This document shows, piece after piece, positions 1-8,337 of a DNA stretch of 64,000 nt. Under the pieces are notes generated by a model. That model did not search any database. It was not told where the DNA came from and saw only the letters and a program-made list of their open reading frames with translations. The stretch is from G963668345 sp965206025 (GTDB lineage Bacteria > Acidobacteriota > Terriglobia > Bryobacterales > UBA6623). Made by a program: the position numbers and the translations under genes. The first letter of the stretch is position 1; every line of letters starts with the position of its first letter. Location of the stretch: the NCBI GenBank assembly GCA_965206025.1, contig CBDBIU010000004.1:992001-1056000 (forward strand), written 5' to 3'.

Positions 1-1
1 C

Positions 2-424
2 ATTCCGATCGCCGTTCTCGGGCGCAGCGTGGGCAGAGAGCTGCTGTGGTCGCGCGTGGTGACGGGAGTCCTGCTCGTTGTCTCGGCGATCTTCGCCATG
101 TATATGAAGAACCTCATTGCGCTGCTGGGGACGTTTGGTTGGGGAACCTTCGCCGCCGCGATTGTCCCCAGCGTCGCTATCGGGCTGAATTGGAAACGCG
201 CCTCGGCCCAAGGCTGCGTCATCTCCATCGCGGTCAGCATTATCCTCAATTTCACCCTAGAGCTATCGGCGCGGCACGGCATCTACATCCTGCCTCACGG
301 GATGGCTGTCGGGGCCTTCTCGCTGCTCGTCTCGCTTGCGGTTTTCGTTTTCGTTTCTTGGTACACCAACCCGCGGGAAGAAGAACGCCTGGCGCCGGAT
401 GTGCGGGCGGCGATGGAGGTTTGA
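2..424 (+). CDS. Sodium:solute symporter (SSS family), C-terminal fragment
   Basis: The reading frame is open from the window edge, so only the last ~140 residues are visible. They form three or four hydrophobic helices (GVLLVVSAIFAMYM, FAAAIVPSVAIGL, VISIAVSIILNFTL, AFSLLVSLAVFVFVSWY) followed by a short charged cytoplasmic tail. The stretch around GTFGWGTFAAAIVPSVAIGLNWKR is typical of the late helices of SSS-family transporters, which take up proline, pantothenate or sugars with Na+. The substrate cannot be told from this end. The family call is from recognition of the pattern; the partial state is a window effect, not a truncation. Confidence 0.65.
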   Translation: MPIAVLGRSVGRELLWSRVVTGVLLVVSAIFAMYMKNLIALLGTFGWGTFAAAIVPSVAIGLNWKRASAQGCVISIAVSIILNFTLELSARHGIYILPHGMAVGAFSLLVSLAVFVFVSWYTNPREEERLAPDVRAAMEV

Positions 425-659
425 GGTGTGTAGGCGAAGGTGGCGCAGGGTGCCGCGGGCCCCGGAAGTGGTTTGTTGGGCTCAGTCGGTTGCTGTCGCA
501 CACCCTTGCGTTGCCCGATTCGGAGCCGCGAACGCCAGTGAGCGGCCATGGCGCAGGTCCAAGCCCGTAGCGCGGACCCGGCGCCTTTCCAGGGTCCGCG
601 TACTGGGGCTACCGTGCCGTCGCCCGCCGGATCTCGAAGAGGCTGGCGGGAAAAGCGGG
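425..659. other. Intergenic region with a REP-like palindrome (521-553)
   Basis: No gene is supported here. Positions 521-553 carry GGAGCCGCGAACGC followed by AGTGAGCGG, the reverse complement of the REP-like unit seen at 28105. Positions 646-662 (GCGGGAAAAGCGGGCTAG) resemble the end of the CTAG-terminated repeat family and supply the stop codon of the response regulator that follows. Confidence 0.5.
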
Positions 660-1151
660 CTAGGGAGCCCCCTCCATCCGCTCGTTGTTTCTAACACCGC
701 AGGGAAGGACAACGAGATCCAGCCAGTATTTGCCTAGATTCTTAAGCGCCTCAATGAACTGCGGCACATCAACGGGCTTTGTCAGGTATGAATTGCACCC
801 CAGGTCGTACGCCGATCCGATATCACGGTCCGATTCCGAGGTTGTCAGCATCAGCGCCGGGATTCTCCGCAAGTCCGCGTTGCCTTTGACATGTCTGAGC
901 ATATCCATCCCCGACTTTCTGGGCATGTTGATGTCGAGCAACATGAGATCCGGGCGGGGGTGGGTATCGGGGTCCTCGAACGTCCGCGTCAGATAGTCCA
1001 GCGCCTCAACACCGTCATTGGCCATGTAAAGCTCACAGCGAAACACCCCGGCCCCCAGGACGCGGCGAGCGATTTCCTGATCCGCCGGATTGTCGTCGGC
1101 CAGCAGTACTACAACAGAACGTTTGTAACTTTGCGTCTCGTTATCGCTCAT
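660..1151 (-). CDS. Single-domain response regulator (Rcp1-like)
   Basis: A 163-residue receiver protein with no output domain. It shows the acidic pair in LLADDNP, the phosphoacceptor Asp near residue 73 (LLDINMP), a Thr/Ser switch in LMLTTSESDRD and the conserved Lys in YLTKPVD. This layout (two-aspartate start, LDINMP, long loop before the Asp) fits the Rcp1-type regulators that take phosphate from bacteriophytochrome-like or CHASE histidine kinases and signal by protein contact. The ATG at 1151 overlaps the TGA of the upstream kinase by 4 bp (ATGA), so the two are translationally coupled and most likely cognate. A longer frame back to 1220 exists but would run into the kinase. The TAG stop lies in a CTAGCCCGC repeat end. 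Confidence 0.9.
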   Translation of the reverse strand: MSDNETQSYKRSVVVLLADDNPADQEIARRVLGAGVFRCELYMANDGVEALDYLTRTFEDPDTHPRPDLMLLDINMPRKSGMDMLRHVKGNADLRRIPALMLTTSESDRDIGSAYDLGCNSYLTKPVDVPQFIEALKNLGKYWLDLVVLPCGVRNNERMEGAP

Positions 1152-2539
1152 GTGTTTTGTCCATTGGCAGGCAGCGTGAACTGGAAACTCGCTCCATCGC
1201 CCGGCTTGGACTCGACCCATATCCGGCCGCCATGCCGCTCAACCGCGCGCCTGCAGATTGCCAATCCGACCCCGCTTCCCTCGTAGTCCTCCATACGGTG
1301 AAGGCGTTTGAAGGGGGCGAAGATTTGATCCGCATATTCTTGTTCGACGCCGATGCCGTTGTCCTTCACTTCGACCAGCCACATGGAATCCTGCTGCTCG
1401 GCGGCGATCGTTATCGCCGGCGCCACGTCGCCGCGCTGGAATTTCACCGCATTACTCAAAAGGTTCTGAAATAGCTGGGTCAGCAGCATGCGGTCGCCCG
1501 AGACGACAGGCAATTGCGCTTGTTCCACCCGGGCGCCCGTCTCTGCCACGCGTTCTCGCAGAGCGTCCAGGGAGTCCCCCAGACAGTCTTCGAGCGCCAC
1601 GTCAGCCATCTGGAGGGCGGAACGGCTAGCTCGGGACAAGGCCAGCAAGTCCCTGATCAGCCGCTGCATGCGCAGCGCCGCGTTCGTGATGTGCTTCAAG
1701 TCGGTGGCGGCCACGGGCGATAGCTCGTCACCCAGGTCGTCTCGGAGGAGGCTGCTGAAGGAGACAAGAGTTCGAACCGGTTCCTGGAGGTCGTGGGAGG
1801 CCGCATAGGCGAACTGCTCAAGCTCTTGGTTGGCTTTCGACAATTCCTCGGCGCGTTTCTCCGCGACCCTCTTCGAGGCCGATAGCTCCCGAGTGCGGGC
1901 GCCTACCAGCTCGGCGACGCGGACTTCGCGGTTGCGGCTGACTCCCACGAAACCCGCCGCGGCGGTAGTGAACAGAAGCGCGGCCACGAGAAAGAACCAA
2001 CTCTGCGTCGTATCGTAGCCGGCAAGCAACTCCGCCGTCGGGGTGCAGCGAATGGTCCAGCGCCGGTCGGCAACCGCGACCTCGGCCTGATAGCTGAGGC
2101 CGGCGGACGGGGGTGGCGGGTCTTTAGGGCCAAACAGCAGATCGGCCGCCGTGTCCGCCGCGCGATCTTCTATGCGGATAGACAGCGGCTGCTCGGTAAG
2201 GTAGCTGAGCGACTTCTCGATCATGTTGCCGATGCGATAGACGGCCAGTACAAAACCTTTGAGGGAGCCTGAACCGTTGTCTGCCGTCCGCGGCTCGCTA
2301 GCTTCGTAGACGGGCGAGAACACCAGGAACCCGAACTGGTTGGCGTCCTCTTGCACGAGGGTGATTCTGGCCGTCGCCGTGGCGCGTCCGCTCGCTCGCG
2401 CGCTTTCGAGGGCTTGCAGACGAGTTTGGTTGGATGCCAGGTCGAAGCCGAGCGCCGCCTCATTGCCCTCGTAGGGAGCAACATGGTAGACGGGAAAATA
2501 CTCACTCCGAGTCCCCGCCGGCAGGCGAGCGAGCGCCAC
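1148..2539 (-). CDS. Sensor histidine kinase with truncated CHASE domain
   Basis: 463 residues. Residues ~5-100 match the second half of a CHASE sensory domain (YFPVYHVAP, GFDLASNQTR, ITLVQED). One transmembrane helix follows at ~181-200, then a coiled coil, the HisKA H-box with His249 (AASHDLQEPVRTL), and HATPase_c with N-box QNLLSNAVKF, G1 DNGIGVE and G2 GSGVGLAI. Complete CHASE kinases have a helix before the CHASE domain; here it and the first ~100 CHASE residues are missing. The frame is open upstream only to a stop at 2603 (in-frame HDFVALARLPAG without ATG), so the gene looks 5'-truncated. The GTG at 2539 is the annotated start but is poorly supported. Without the first helix the sensor would not be exported, so ligand sensing is doubtful while the kinase core is intact. 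Confidence 0.85.
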   Translation of the reverse strand: MALARLPAGTRSEYFPVYHVAPYEGNEAALGFDLASNQTRLQALESARASGRATATARITLVQEDANQFGFLVFSPVYEASEPRTADNGSGSLKGFVLAVYRIGNMIEKSLSYLTEQPLSIRIEDRAADTAADLLFGPKDPPPPSAGLSYQAEVAVADRRWTIRCTPTAELLAGYDTTQSWFFLVAALLFTTAAAGFVGVSRNREVRVAELVGARTRELSASKRVAEKRAEELSKANQELEQFAYAASHDLQEPVRTLVSFSSLLRDDLGDELSPVAATDLKHITNAALRMQRLIRDLLALSRASRSALQMADVALEDCLGDSLDALRERVAETGARVEQAQLPVVSGDRMLLTQLFQNLLSNAVKFQRGDVAPAITIAAEQQDSMWLVEVKDNGIGVEQEYADQIFAPFKRLHRMEDYEGSGVGLAICRRAVERHGGRIWVESKPGDGASFQFTLPANGQNT

Positions 2540-2660
2540 GAAGTCATGGCGGGCCGATCCCGTTCCTCGGCGCCCGGTCCGTCGGATCGGTTTCTGAGTC
2601 CGCTACAATAGCGACGAACAACGGCTGCGGGATGGGGCGTTGAGCGGGGAGAAATTCGCT

Positions 2661-3410
2661 ATGCTTCGGGTCGCTTTACTTTTGGCCTTGGTAGTTGCTC
2701 CCGTGATCGCGCAAAACACTTCCGGCGTCTACCAATCCGCCGACCGGCCGCGGGCGCTGGCGCTGATCGGGGACCGTTATCACAGTCCCGTACATATTCG
2801 AGACGGACTGGCGCCGGCGTTTTTGCGCGAGAACGTCCCGCTTACGTTTCTCGAAAACGAGAAGGCCCTGACGGCCGAGGCGCTGCGGGATTTCGATTTA
2901 TTGGTGATGTTTCGCGACGGCATGATCTGGCCGAACGGCTACGATCAAGCGCACGGCTTGTGGATGAGCGAGGAACATCAGCAAGCCATCTGGGATTTCG
3001 TGCATAACGGCGGCGGGTTTTTGGCGATGCACAATTCTCACGGCATTTATCCCCCCGACGGCCTCTACTACAAGCTATTCGGCGGCGACTACGGCGGCCA
3101 TCCCGAACCGGCGATTTTTACGGTCCGTGTCGAGGACAAGGGCCACCCCGTTACCCAGGGAGTCGAAGACTACGAGATCTTCGACGAGCAGCATATGAGC
3201 AAGTACTTCCTCGACCGAGAGCATCTGCTGCTGCGGAACGTTGCGCGTGACAACAAGGCCGCGCCGGCCGGCTGGTGGCGCGAACTCGACCATGGCCGCT
3301 TCGTTTACCTATCGCCCGGGCACACGCCGGAAGGCTTGGGGCATCCCATGACGCAGCGGCTGATTCGCAACGCCATCCGCTGGCTGTTGCGGCTGGATGA
3401 AGAGGAATAG
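2661..3410 (+). CDS. ThuA-domain secreted protein
   Basis: About 249 residues starting with a clear signal peptide (MLRVALLLALVVAPVIAQ). The rest is a ThuA/glutamine amidotransferase-like fold: the GDRYHS opening, FLENEKALTAEALRDFDLLVMFRDG, HNGGGFLAMHNSHG, FGGDYGGHP and the late YLSPGHTPEGLGHP. ThuA-like proteins are linked to trehalose and other disaccharide use and commonly sit near Gfo/Idh oxidoreductases and TIM-barrel isomerases in Acidobacteriota and Planctomycetes; their reaction is not settled. The start at 2661 is chosen over the in-frame TTG at 2640 because the signal peptide begins there and GGGGAG lies ~11 bp upstream. Divergent from the kinase/regulator pair. Confidence 0.85.
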   Translation: MLRVALLLALVVAPVIAQNTSGVYQSADRPRALALIGDRYHSPVHIRDGLAPAFLRENVPLTFLENEKALTAEALRDFDLLVMFRDGMIWPNGYDQAHGLWMSEEHQQAIWDFVHNGGGFLAMHNSHGIYPPDGLYYKLFGGDYGGHPEPAIFTVRVEDKGHPVTQGVEDYEIFDEQHMSKYFLDREHLLLRNVARDNKAAPAGWWRELDHGRFVYLSPGHTPEGLGHPMTQRLIRNAIRWLLRLDEEE

Positions 3411-3489
3411 AGGGCCGGCGGCCGTTCGGGGTCGATGCTTCTAAAGTGCAAAGCCGTGGCGCGGTGTGCGGCAACAGGGACTCCATCAC

Positions 3490-4461
3490 CTACGATGGAC
3501 CGGTTTTCCGCGGCAAGGCCGCGAAGTCGGACTTCAGGAATTCGACCACGAAGCGGTTGCGTCGAGCGCGGACTTCGTCGGCGTCCTTTTTCGTCCAGTC
3601 GTAAAAGCCCTTGCCGGTTTTAGCGCCCAAATCCCCACGCTCAACTCTCTTTCGCATGGCGTCGGGCGTTCGAGGCTCGTTGTAAAGGTCCTGGCAAACG
3701 TAGTCGGTGATCGCCAAGCCCATATCGAGCCCCACGATGTCCATGTGTTCCAAAACGCCATAGACCGGGAGCCGCAAGCCGAAACCCATCTTGGCGGCAA
3801 GATCGACATCCTCGGGGCTGGCGATCCCCTCGCCGACGATATTGACGGCTTCGCGGATCAGCGCATGCTGCATGCGGTTTCCAAGCTGCCCGGGCCGGTC
3901 CTTCTGAACCACGACCACGGACTTGCCGCAGTGTTCGAGCAATTCCCGGACGGCGGCGACAACTTCGCCGGACGTTTTTCCTCCACGAACAACCTCGACC
4001 AGCGGCATGAGATGGGGCGGATTCCAGAAGTGCGTTGTCAGGACGCGCTCGGGGTGGGAGCACTTGCTCGCGATCTCGGTAACGCTCAGACCGGAGGTAT
4101 TCGTCGTGAGCACGGCGTCTGGCTTGGCCAGCGAGTCCATGCGAGCGAACAGGTCCTGCTTAAGAGCCATATCTTCGGGCGCGGATTCGATCACCAGGTC
4201 TACTCGAGAAATGGTCTCGTCGAAGTCGGCGGAGGACCGGATGTGTCGAACGGCCCACTCATAGACGTCGCTTCCGGCCAACTCATTCTCTTTTAGAACG
4301 CCGAGCAGCGATCGCACCTTCGCCAGCCCTTTCCCGGCGCCCTCGCCGGTGCGACTGAGTATGGTGGCTTCGACTCCACCCAATCCTAGGGTCGCGGTGA
4401 TACCGGGTCCCATCATGCCGGTGCCAATGACGGCAGCGGTCTGGAGTTTCGCTTCAGGCAT
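3490..4461 (-). CDS. 3-hydroxyacyl-CoA dehydrogenase (3HCDH family)
   Basis: 323 residues with an N-terminal Rossmann domain (VIGTGMMGPGI, residues ~11-21, the NAD-binding glycine motif) and a C-terminal 3HCDH helical domain (DRPGQLGNRMQHALIREAVNIV, GFGLRLPVYGVLEHMDIVGLDM, KTGKGFYDW). The motif TTNTSGLSVTEIA followed by TTHFWNPPHLMPLVEVV carries the catalytic-region Ser/His/Asn of the family. The enzyme oxidises (S)-3-hydroxyacyl-CoA to 3-ketoacyl-CoA with NAD+ in beta-oxidation or a related pathway; the length matches stand-alone 3HCDH enzymes rather than FadB. No thiolase or enoyl-CoA hydratase is adjacent, so its pathway is open. The ribosome site is weak. Confidence 0.88.
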   Translation of the reverse strand: MPEAKLQTAAVIGTGMMGPGITATLGLGGVEATILSRTGEGAGKGLAKVRSLLGVLKENELAGSDVYEWAVRHIRSSADFDETISRVDLVIESAPEDMALKQDLFARMDSLAKPDAVLTTNTSGLSVTEIASKCSHPERVLTTHFWNPPHLMPLVEVVRGGKTSGEVVAAVRELLEHCGKSVVVVQKDRPGQLGNRMQHALIREAVNIVGEGIASPEDVDLAAKMGFGLRLPVYGVLEHMDIVGLDMGLAITDYVCQDLYNEPRTPDAMRKRVERGDLGAKTGKGFYDWTKKDADEVRARRNRFVVEFLKSDFAALPRKTGPS

Positions 4462-4742
4462 CCTAATATTCTAAGCGGTTTCCCTGGCTAACCTGTTACC
4501 CCTTGTTCCGCCGTTTTCCCTCGCCGGGGAGACGAGTGGTAGGGACCGGCACTCTTGCCGGTCCTGGCTTCAGTAGCGGCCGGCCATCCGGCCGGCCGGA
4601 AAGGTAAACGACAAGCTGAACCTCGCGACAACGGGGAGGCTCGGTCGGGATTCCATCAACAGACGACTGGTCGAATTACTAGATAATCCCGAAGTTCCGC
4701 GGTCGCTAAAGATGGCTTGGAACGACCAAATTGCGAGCCTTG
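4462..4742. other. Intergenic region with hairpin repeat and coding remnant beside the IS
   Basis: Positions ~4538-4560 carry ACCGGCACTCTTGCCGGTCC, a small hairpin repeated at 60914. From about 4575 a frame without a start codon reads to the IS edge (residues such as RLGRDSINRRLVELLDN); joining it across the IS would end it at once in TAG at 6324. It looks like the tail of a lost gene; I do not recognise it. Confidence 0.35.
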
Positions 4743-4747
4743 GGCAC

Positions 4748-6318
4748 AGCATTTTCTCATCGAAGGATGAGCCTGAAGACGGGGGTTGGGGCTTTTTGAG
4801 TCGCTGGGGCTCCTTTCGGGCTTTTTGATTTTGAGTTTTGGGAAGGGGAGAATCGTCGTCGGGGTTGTGGGATTGTGGGAATCGCGGAGCGATTTCCAAG
4901 GGCGGTGGGAAACGAAGGGAAACCTGGTTTTGGTTTTCCTCGTTTTCCATCGCCCGTCATTTCCACAGCCCTCTTCCTGCTGTTCAGCACGGCGTGTTCG
5001 CGGAACGGAAACTGGCAAACAGCTTCTGCTTGGCTCGCTGCATCCGGCGGGCCGCCGCCGTGTCGCTTTCGGCCTGGGCAATGCGGCCCAGAGCCTCCAG
5101 CCTCTGCCCTGGCTTGAGATAGCTGGCGGCCTCGGGCAACTTCTCGAAAGATTCCCAAGGCGTCTGGTAGTGGCGGTACACCCGCTTCTGCTTGCCTTTG
5201 GCGTCGGTCTTGATCTCGGGCTGTCCGCAGGGCCGGTGGAAGTTCAAATAGGGATTGAAGTGCTGTTGGTAGAAGCGCTGGATGCGCCCCGCGTGCGGCG
5301 CCGCGATGTACGTATATCCCATGTGTTTGCGGATCACCGCGCCGTTTTTCGATTCCACCAAGCCGTTGTCGTTGGAGTGCCGCGGACGCGACTTGGTCTG
5401 TTCGATCAGCAGCTTGTTCAATAGCTTCTCCACCGTGCGATTGAGGAACTCGCTGCCGTTGTCGGAATGGAAGCCGCGGATACGAAAGGGAAACTGCTCG
5501 ATCATGGCTTTCAGCAACGGCTCCAGCCAGGCTTCACTGATCGCGGGCGTGGCGCCGACCACTTGCCACTGGGTGACTTCATCCACGGCATTGATGTGGT
5601 AGACGCCCTTGACGCCATCGCGATCCCCTTGATGCACCGTATCCACTCGCAGAAAGCCGGGTTGGCCTTGCGGGTCGGGCCGGCGCCGCTCGCCGATCGA
5701 CACCGCCGTGGGCCGGGTCTTGGTGAAATGCAGCCGCCGCTGGCGGTAGGCTCTGCGCCGCCGCAGGCGATAGATCTGGGCCACCGAGATCCCCGCCAGC
5801 CGCTCGTATTCGCGCTGCTGGTACTGCTGGTATTCCCGCTCGAGGATCTTGCGCGTGGCCGGGCCGCTGAGGGTTTCGTGGGCCTCGTCCACCGCCGCCA
5901 GCAGTTCGACGTCGGCGGGCGTGTACTTGCGGGCAAAGCGATGCCGCCGGTAGCGGGCGGGTTGGAGTTCTCCGCCCTGCCGGTACTGCTGGATCAGCCG
6001 CGTGATTTGCGCCCGGCTCAGTCCGGTCATCTTGACCAGATACTGCCGCAGCAGCCCTTTGTCGGCGCGGTTTTGGCGGCTGTAGCCGTGCTGGCGAAGC
6101 GTGCGCGCCACCCACGTGTAGATCTCGGCCCGCCCTTTGCCTTTGAATCGAATCTCCTCGCTGGAGTGGAGAAACTGCTGGATCTGTTGCAGGTTCAGCT
6201 TGCTGGTGTTTTGCACTTGGATAGTCAATTCCCAGCATGCCCACTCCCCGATCCTTCAGGCTCATCTTGTGTGAGAAACAAACTCCTCGTTCAGACTCAT
6301 CTTGCATGAGACAAGACT
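4748..6318 (-). mobile_element. Insertion sequence copy 1 (1571 bp, 5-bp target duplication)
   Basis: This copy matches the element at 16124-17694 at both termini, and the encoded transposases are identical. Outside these limits the flanks diverge. The flanking duplication is GGCAC at 4743-4747 and 6319-6323, which fixes the ends. The ends are imperfect inverted repeats of ~30 bp (AGTCTTGTCTCATGCAAG on the transposase-upstream side, AGCATTTTCTCATCGAAG on the other). The upstream end carries a second copy of the TCTCAnnCAAGATGAGYCT motif 35 bp inward. Identical proteins and intact duplications mean recent insertion. The family is a DDE integrase-core type; I do not assign it a registered IS name. 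Confidence 0.9.
4984..6228 (-). CDS. DDE integrase-core transposase (IS copy 1)
   Basis: 414 residues, identical to the protein at 16214-17458. The N-terminal ~130 residues hold helix-turn-helix-like segments (GLSRAQITRLIQQYRQ). The middle is an rve integrase core with the DDE residues in RVDTVHQGD (first Asp), GFHSDNGSEFLN (second Asp) and LVESKNGAVIRKHMG (Glu). The C-terminal part (FNPYLNFHRPCGQP) is a conserved target- or end-binding region. It cuts and joins the IS ends. The predicted start is a TTG (MTIQVQNTS), an inefficient start that may keep expression low. A divergent relative sits at 57655. Confidence 0.92.
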   Translation of the reverse strand: MTIQVQNTSKLNLQQIQQFLHSSEEIRFKGKGRAEIYTWVARTLRQHGYSRQNRADKGLLRQYLVKMTGLSRAQITRLIQQYRQGGELQPARYRRHRFARKYTPADVELLAAVDEAHETLSGPATRKILEREYQQYQQREYERLAGISVAQIYRLRRRRAYRQRRLHFTKTRPTAVSIGERRRPDPQGQPGFLRVDTVHQGDRDGVKGVYHINAVDEVTQWQVVGATPAISEAWLEPLLKAMIEQFPFRIRGFHSDNGSEFLNRTVEKLLNKLLIEQTKSRPRHSNDNGLVESKNGAVIRKHMGYTYIAAPHAGRIQRFYQQHFNPYLNFHRPCGQPEIKTDAKGKQKRVYRHYQTPWESFEKLPEAASYLKPGQRLEALGRIAQAESDTAAARRMQRAKQKLFASFRSANTPC

Positions 6319-6382
6319 GGCACTAGATTTGGTAGCCCAGAGGTATGCGATAATTAAGTTTTCCTTCCTGGGGATTCGTCCC

Positions 6383-6649
6383 GTGGCTGAACCGCGCCTG
6401 GGTGACATCATTGACGACCACTGCCCGAAGTGTCGTCTGATGACGAATCACTCCGTAGTAGCCATCGTCGACGAGGCACCGGCCAAAGTTGAATGCAGGA
6501 CCTGCTTTCACGCCCACAGCTACCGGCACGGGAAAAGCGCCGCGAAGAAGAAAAAAAGCAAGAAGGCCGATCTGTTTGACGAGGTGCTTTCGAAGATAAC
6601 CGGCGGCGGGTCGGAAACGCCGCCCCCACCGGGAAGCAAAGGCAAGTAG
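6383..6649 (+). CDS. Small CxxC zinc-ribbon-like protein, unknown function
   Basis: About 88 residues. Two Cys pairs, DHCPKCRLMTNH and VECRTCFHAHSYRH, spaced ~25 residues apart, suggest a zinc ribbon; a Lys-rich linker (AAKKKKSKKADLFDEVL) and a Gly/Pro tail follow. I recognise the pattern as a recurrent uncharacterised small protein but cannot name a function; nucleic-acid binding is possible. The frame is open back to 6302, but that part lies inside the IS end, so the GTG at 6383 (VAEPRLGDIIDD) is taken as start. The IS end is only ~65 bp upstream and may have replaced the original promoter. Confidence 0.6.
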   Translation: MAEPRLGDIIDDHCPKCRLMTNHSVVAIVDEAPAKVECRTCFHAHSYRHGKSAAKKKKSKKADLFDEVLSKITGGGSETPPPPGSKGK

Positions 6650-6802
6650 GCCCCCGCCCCATCCGGCGCCGAGCTCGCGCCCTCGGGTCTGGCGCGGCCC
6701 GAACTCCGCCGGCCGACGAACGCCCGCGCAGGCAGGCGTGGCGCGAATACCCACCCTGATAGAATGGGCGGCGGACGCAAACTTGCCGTCGGAGACTCAA
6801 CG

Positions 6803-8113
6803 ATGAAACACATTCCCAGACGCAAGTTCCTTTCCGGCTCCCTGGGCGGCGCCGCGGCCGTGGGAGCCGCGGCAAGCCTCGCCGTTCGAACTTCGTCGGC
6901 ATCGCCGAACGATCAATTGGGTGTCTCAATTATCGGGGTCGGCGGAATGGGGCACGGCCACGTGCAGCGGTTGCTGCCGCGCTCCGATGTCCGTTTCGTC
7001 TCGCTCTGCGACATCGATCAGGCGAGACTCGAGCGCGCCGGCCAGACGGTCAACCGCGACCGGGGGCGGACGCCCAAGCTGCAGGCGGACTTCCGCGATG
7101 TCTTAGCCGACCGGGATGTGGATGCCGTCGTGGTTGCCACTCCTCATCATTGGCACTGCCCCATCGCCATCCCGGCCATGCAGGCCGGCAAGGACGTCTA
7201 TATCGAGAAACCGGCTAGCCATGTTTTCCGCGAAGGGCGGCTGCTGGTTGACGCCGCTCGCAAGTACGGCCGCATCGTCTAGCACGGCACCCAGATGCGC
7301 TCGAGCGAGGTGACGAAACGGGCCGACGAGTTGCTCAAAAACGGCGTCATCGGTGAAGTGAAGATGAGCAAGGCCTGGAACTGCCAGAAACACAAGCCTC
7401 GCGAAGCGGTCCCCGATGCTCCCGTACCCGCGGGCGTCAACTACGACATGTGGCGGGGCCCTGCCGCATACGACGGTGAGTTCAACCGCAATCGTTTTCA
7501 CGGCAACTGGAATTGGTTTCCCGAATACGGCAACGGCGATATCGGCGGCGACGGCATCCACGATCTTGACTTGGCCCGCTGGGGACTGGGTGTTGAAACC
7601 CACCCCGTGCGCATCACCGCCCACGGCAGCCGGATCGCGCTAACCAGGGAGCGCGGCTTTCCCGACAACATGATGGTCTCCTACCAATACGAAGAGAACA
7701 AGGTCCTGCTCTATGAGGAGCGCGGCTGGACGCCCTACGGAATACACGGCTTCGACAGCGGCAACGCCTTCTACGGCACAGAAGGGCGTATGGTCTTCTC
7801 GCGCCGCGGTTATTTCCAGGTCTACCTTGGCAAGAAGGACGAAAAAGGACCGGGCGTACGGGGCGGTCCGCGGGGACATCCCGAGCACATGTACAATTTC
7901 GTCGACTGCGTCCGAAGCCGCAAACAGCCGATCGCGAATGCGGAAGTGGCGCACCTCTCGTGCGCTCTGGTTCACCTGGGCGAGATTGGTTATCGGGTCG
8001 GCCGGGTGCTCCACTTCGATCCCCAGAGCGAGAAGTTCTCCGACGACGCGGAAGCCGATTCCCGACTGACGAAGGAATATCGCGAACCCTGGAGCGTGCC
8101 CGACCCGGTGTAG
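6803..8113 (+). pseudogene. Gfo/Idh/MocA oxidoreductase interrupted by an in-frame TAG
   Basis: The frame encodes a 436-residue secreted oxidoreductase: twin-arginine signal (IPRRKFLSGSLGGAAAVGAA), Rossmann motif GVSIIGVGGMGHGH, the Gfo/Idh signature EKPASH and a C-terminal substrate domain (NRFHGNWNWFPEYGNGDIGGDGIHDLDLARWGLG). At 7280-7282 a TAG replaces what is normally Gln in GRIVQHGTQMRSS; the frame then continues intact for 276 codons. A single CAG-to-TAG change explains it. As read, only the NAD-binding half is made, so it should be inactive unless the stop is suppressed or is a sequencing error. The ATG at 6803 is preferred because the signal peptide starts there. Such proteins oxidise sugars or polyols or act on glycosides. 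Confidence 0.85.
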
Positions 8114-8337
8114 ATTTGTGGGGGTGAGTGTTTTTCGGGCCCAACCGGGGCCAAAGGGAGCCGCGGGCGAGAGCCTGCGGTCAAGGTTGCGAATGACCTC
8201 GGTTGCCGGGGGCGAAGCTCACTACCGGGACTGGCGAGACTCCACATTTCATCTCTGGCACGGCCCGCACTCGGTCGATCAATAAGCCCCCATGCCGGGG
8301 GGCGCGGCACGAACGCGTAGCCCCCCCCAGGCTCTGC
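8114..8337. other. Convergent intergenic region, no gene
   Basis: Lies between two convergent genes. It has GC-rich short hairpins (GGGCCCAACCGGGGCC; CCCCCATGCCGGGGGG near 8287-8302) that could terminate transcription, but no clear U tract, so no terminator is called. Confidence 0.4.

Noticed and set aside
7280..7282. Pyrrolysine or another programmed recoding at TAG
   Set aside because: The site is a conserved Gln, other genes here use TAG as a normal stop, and no pyl genes or recoding element are seen; mutation is simpler.
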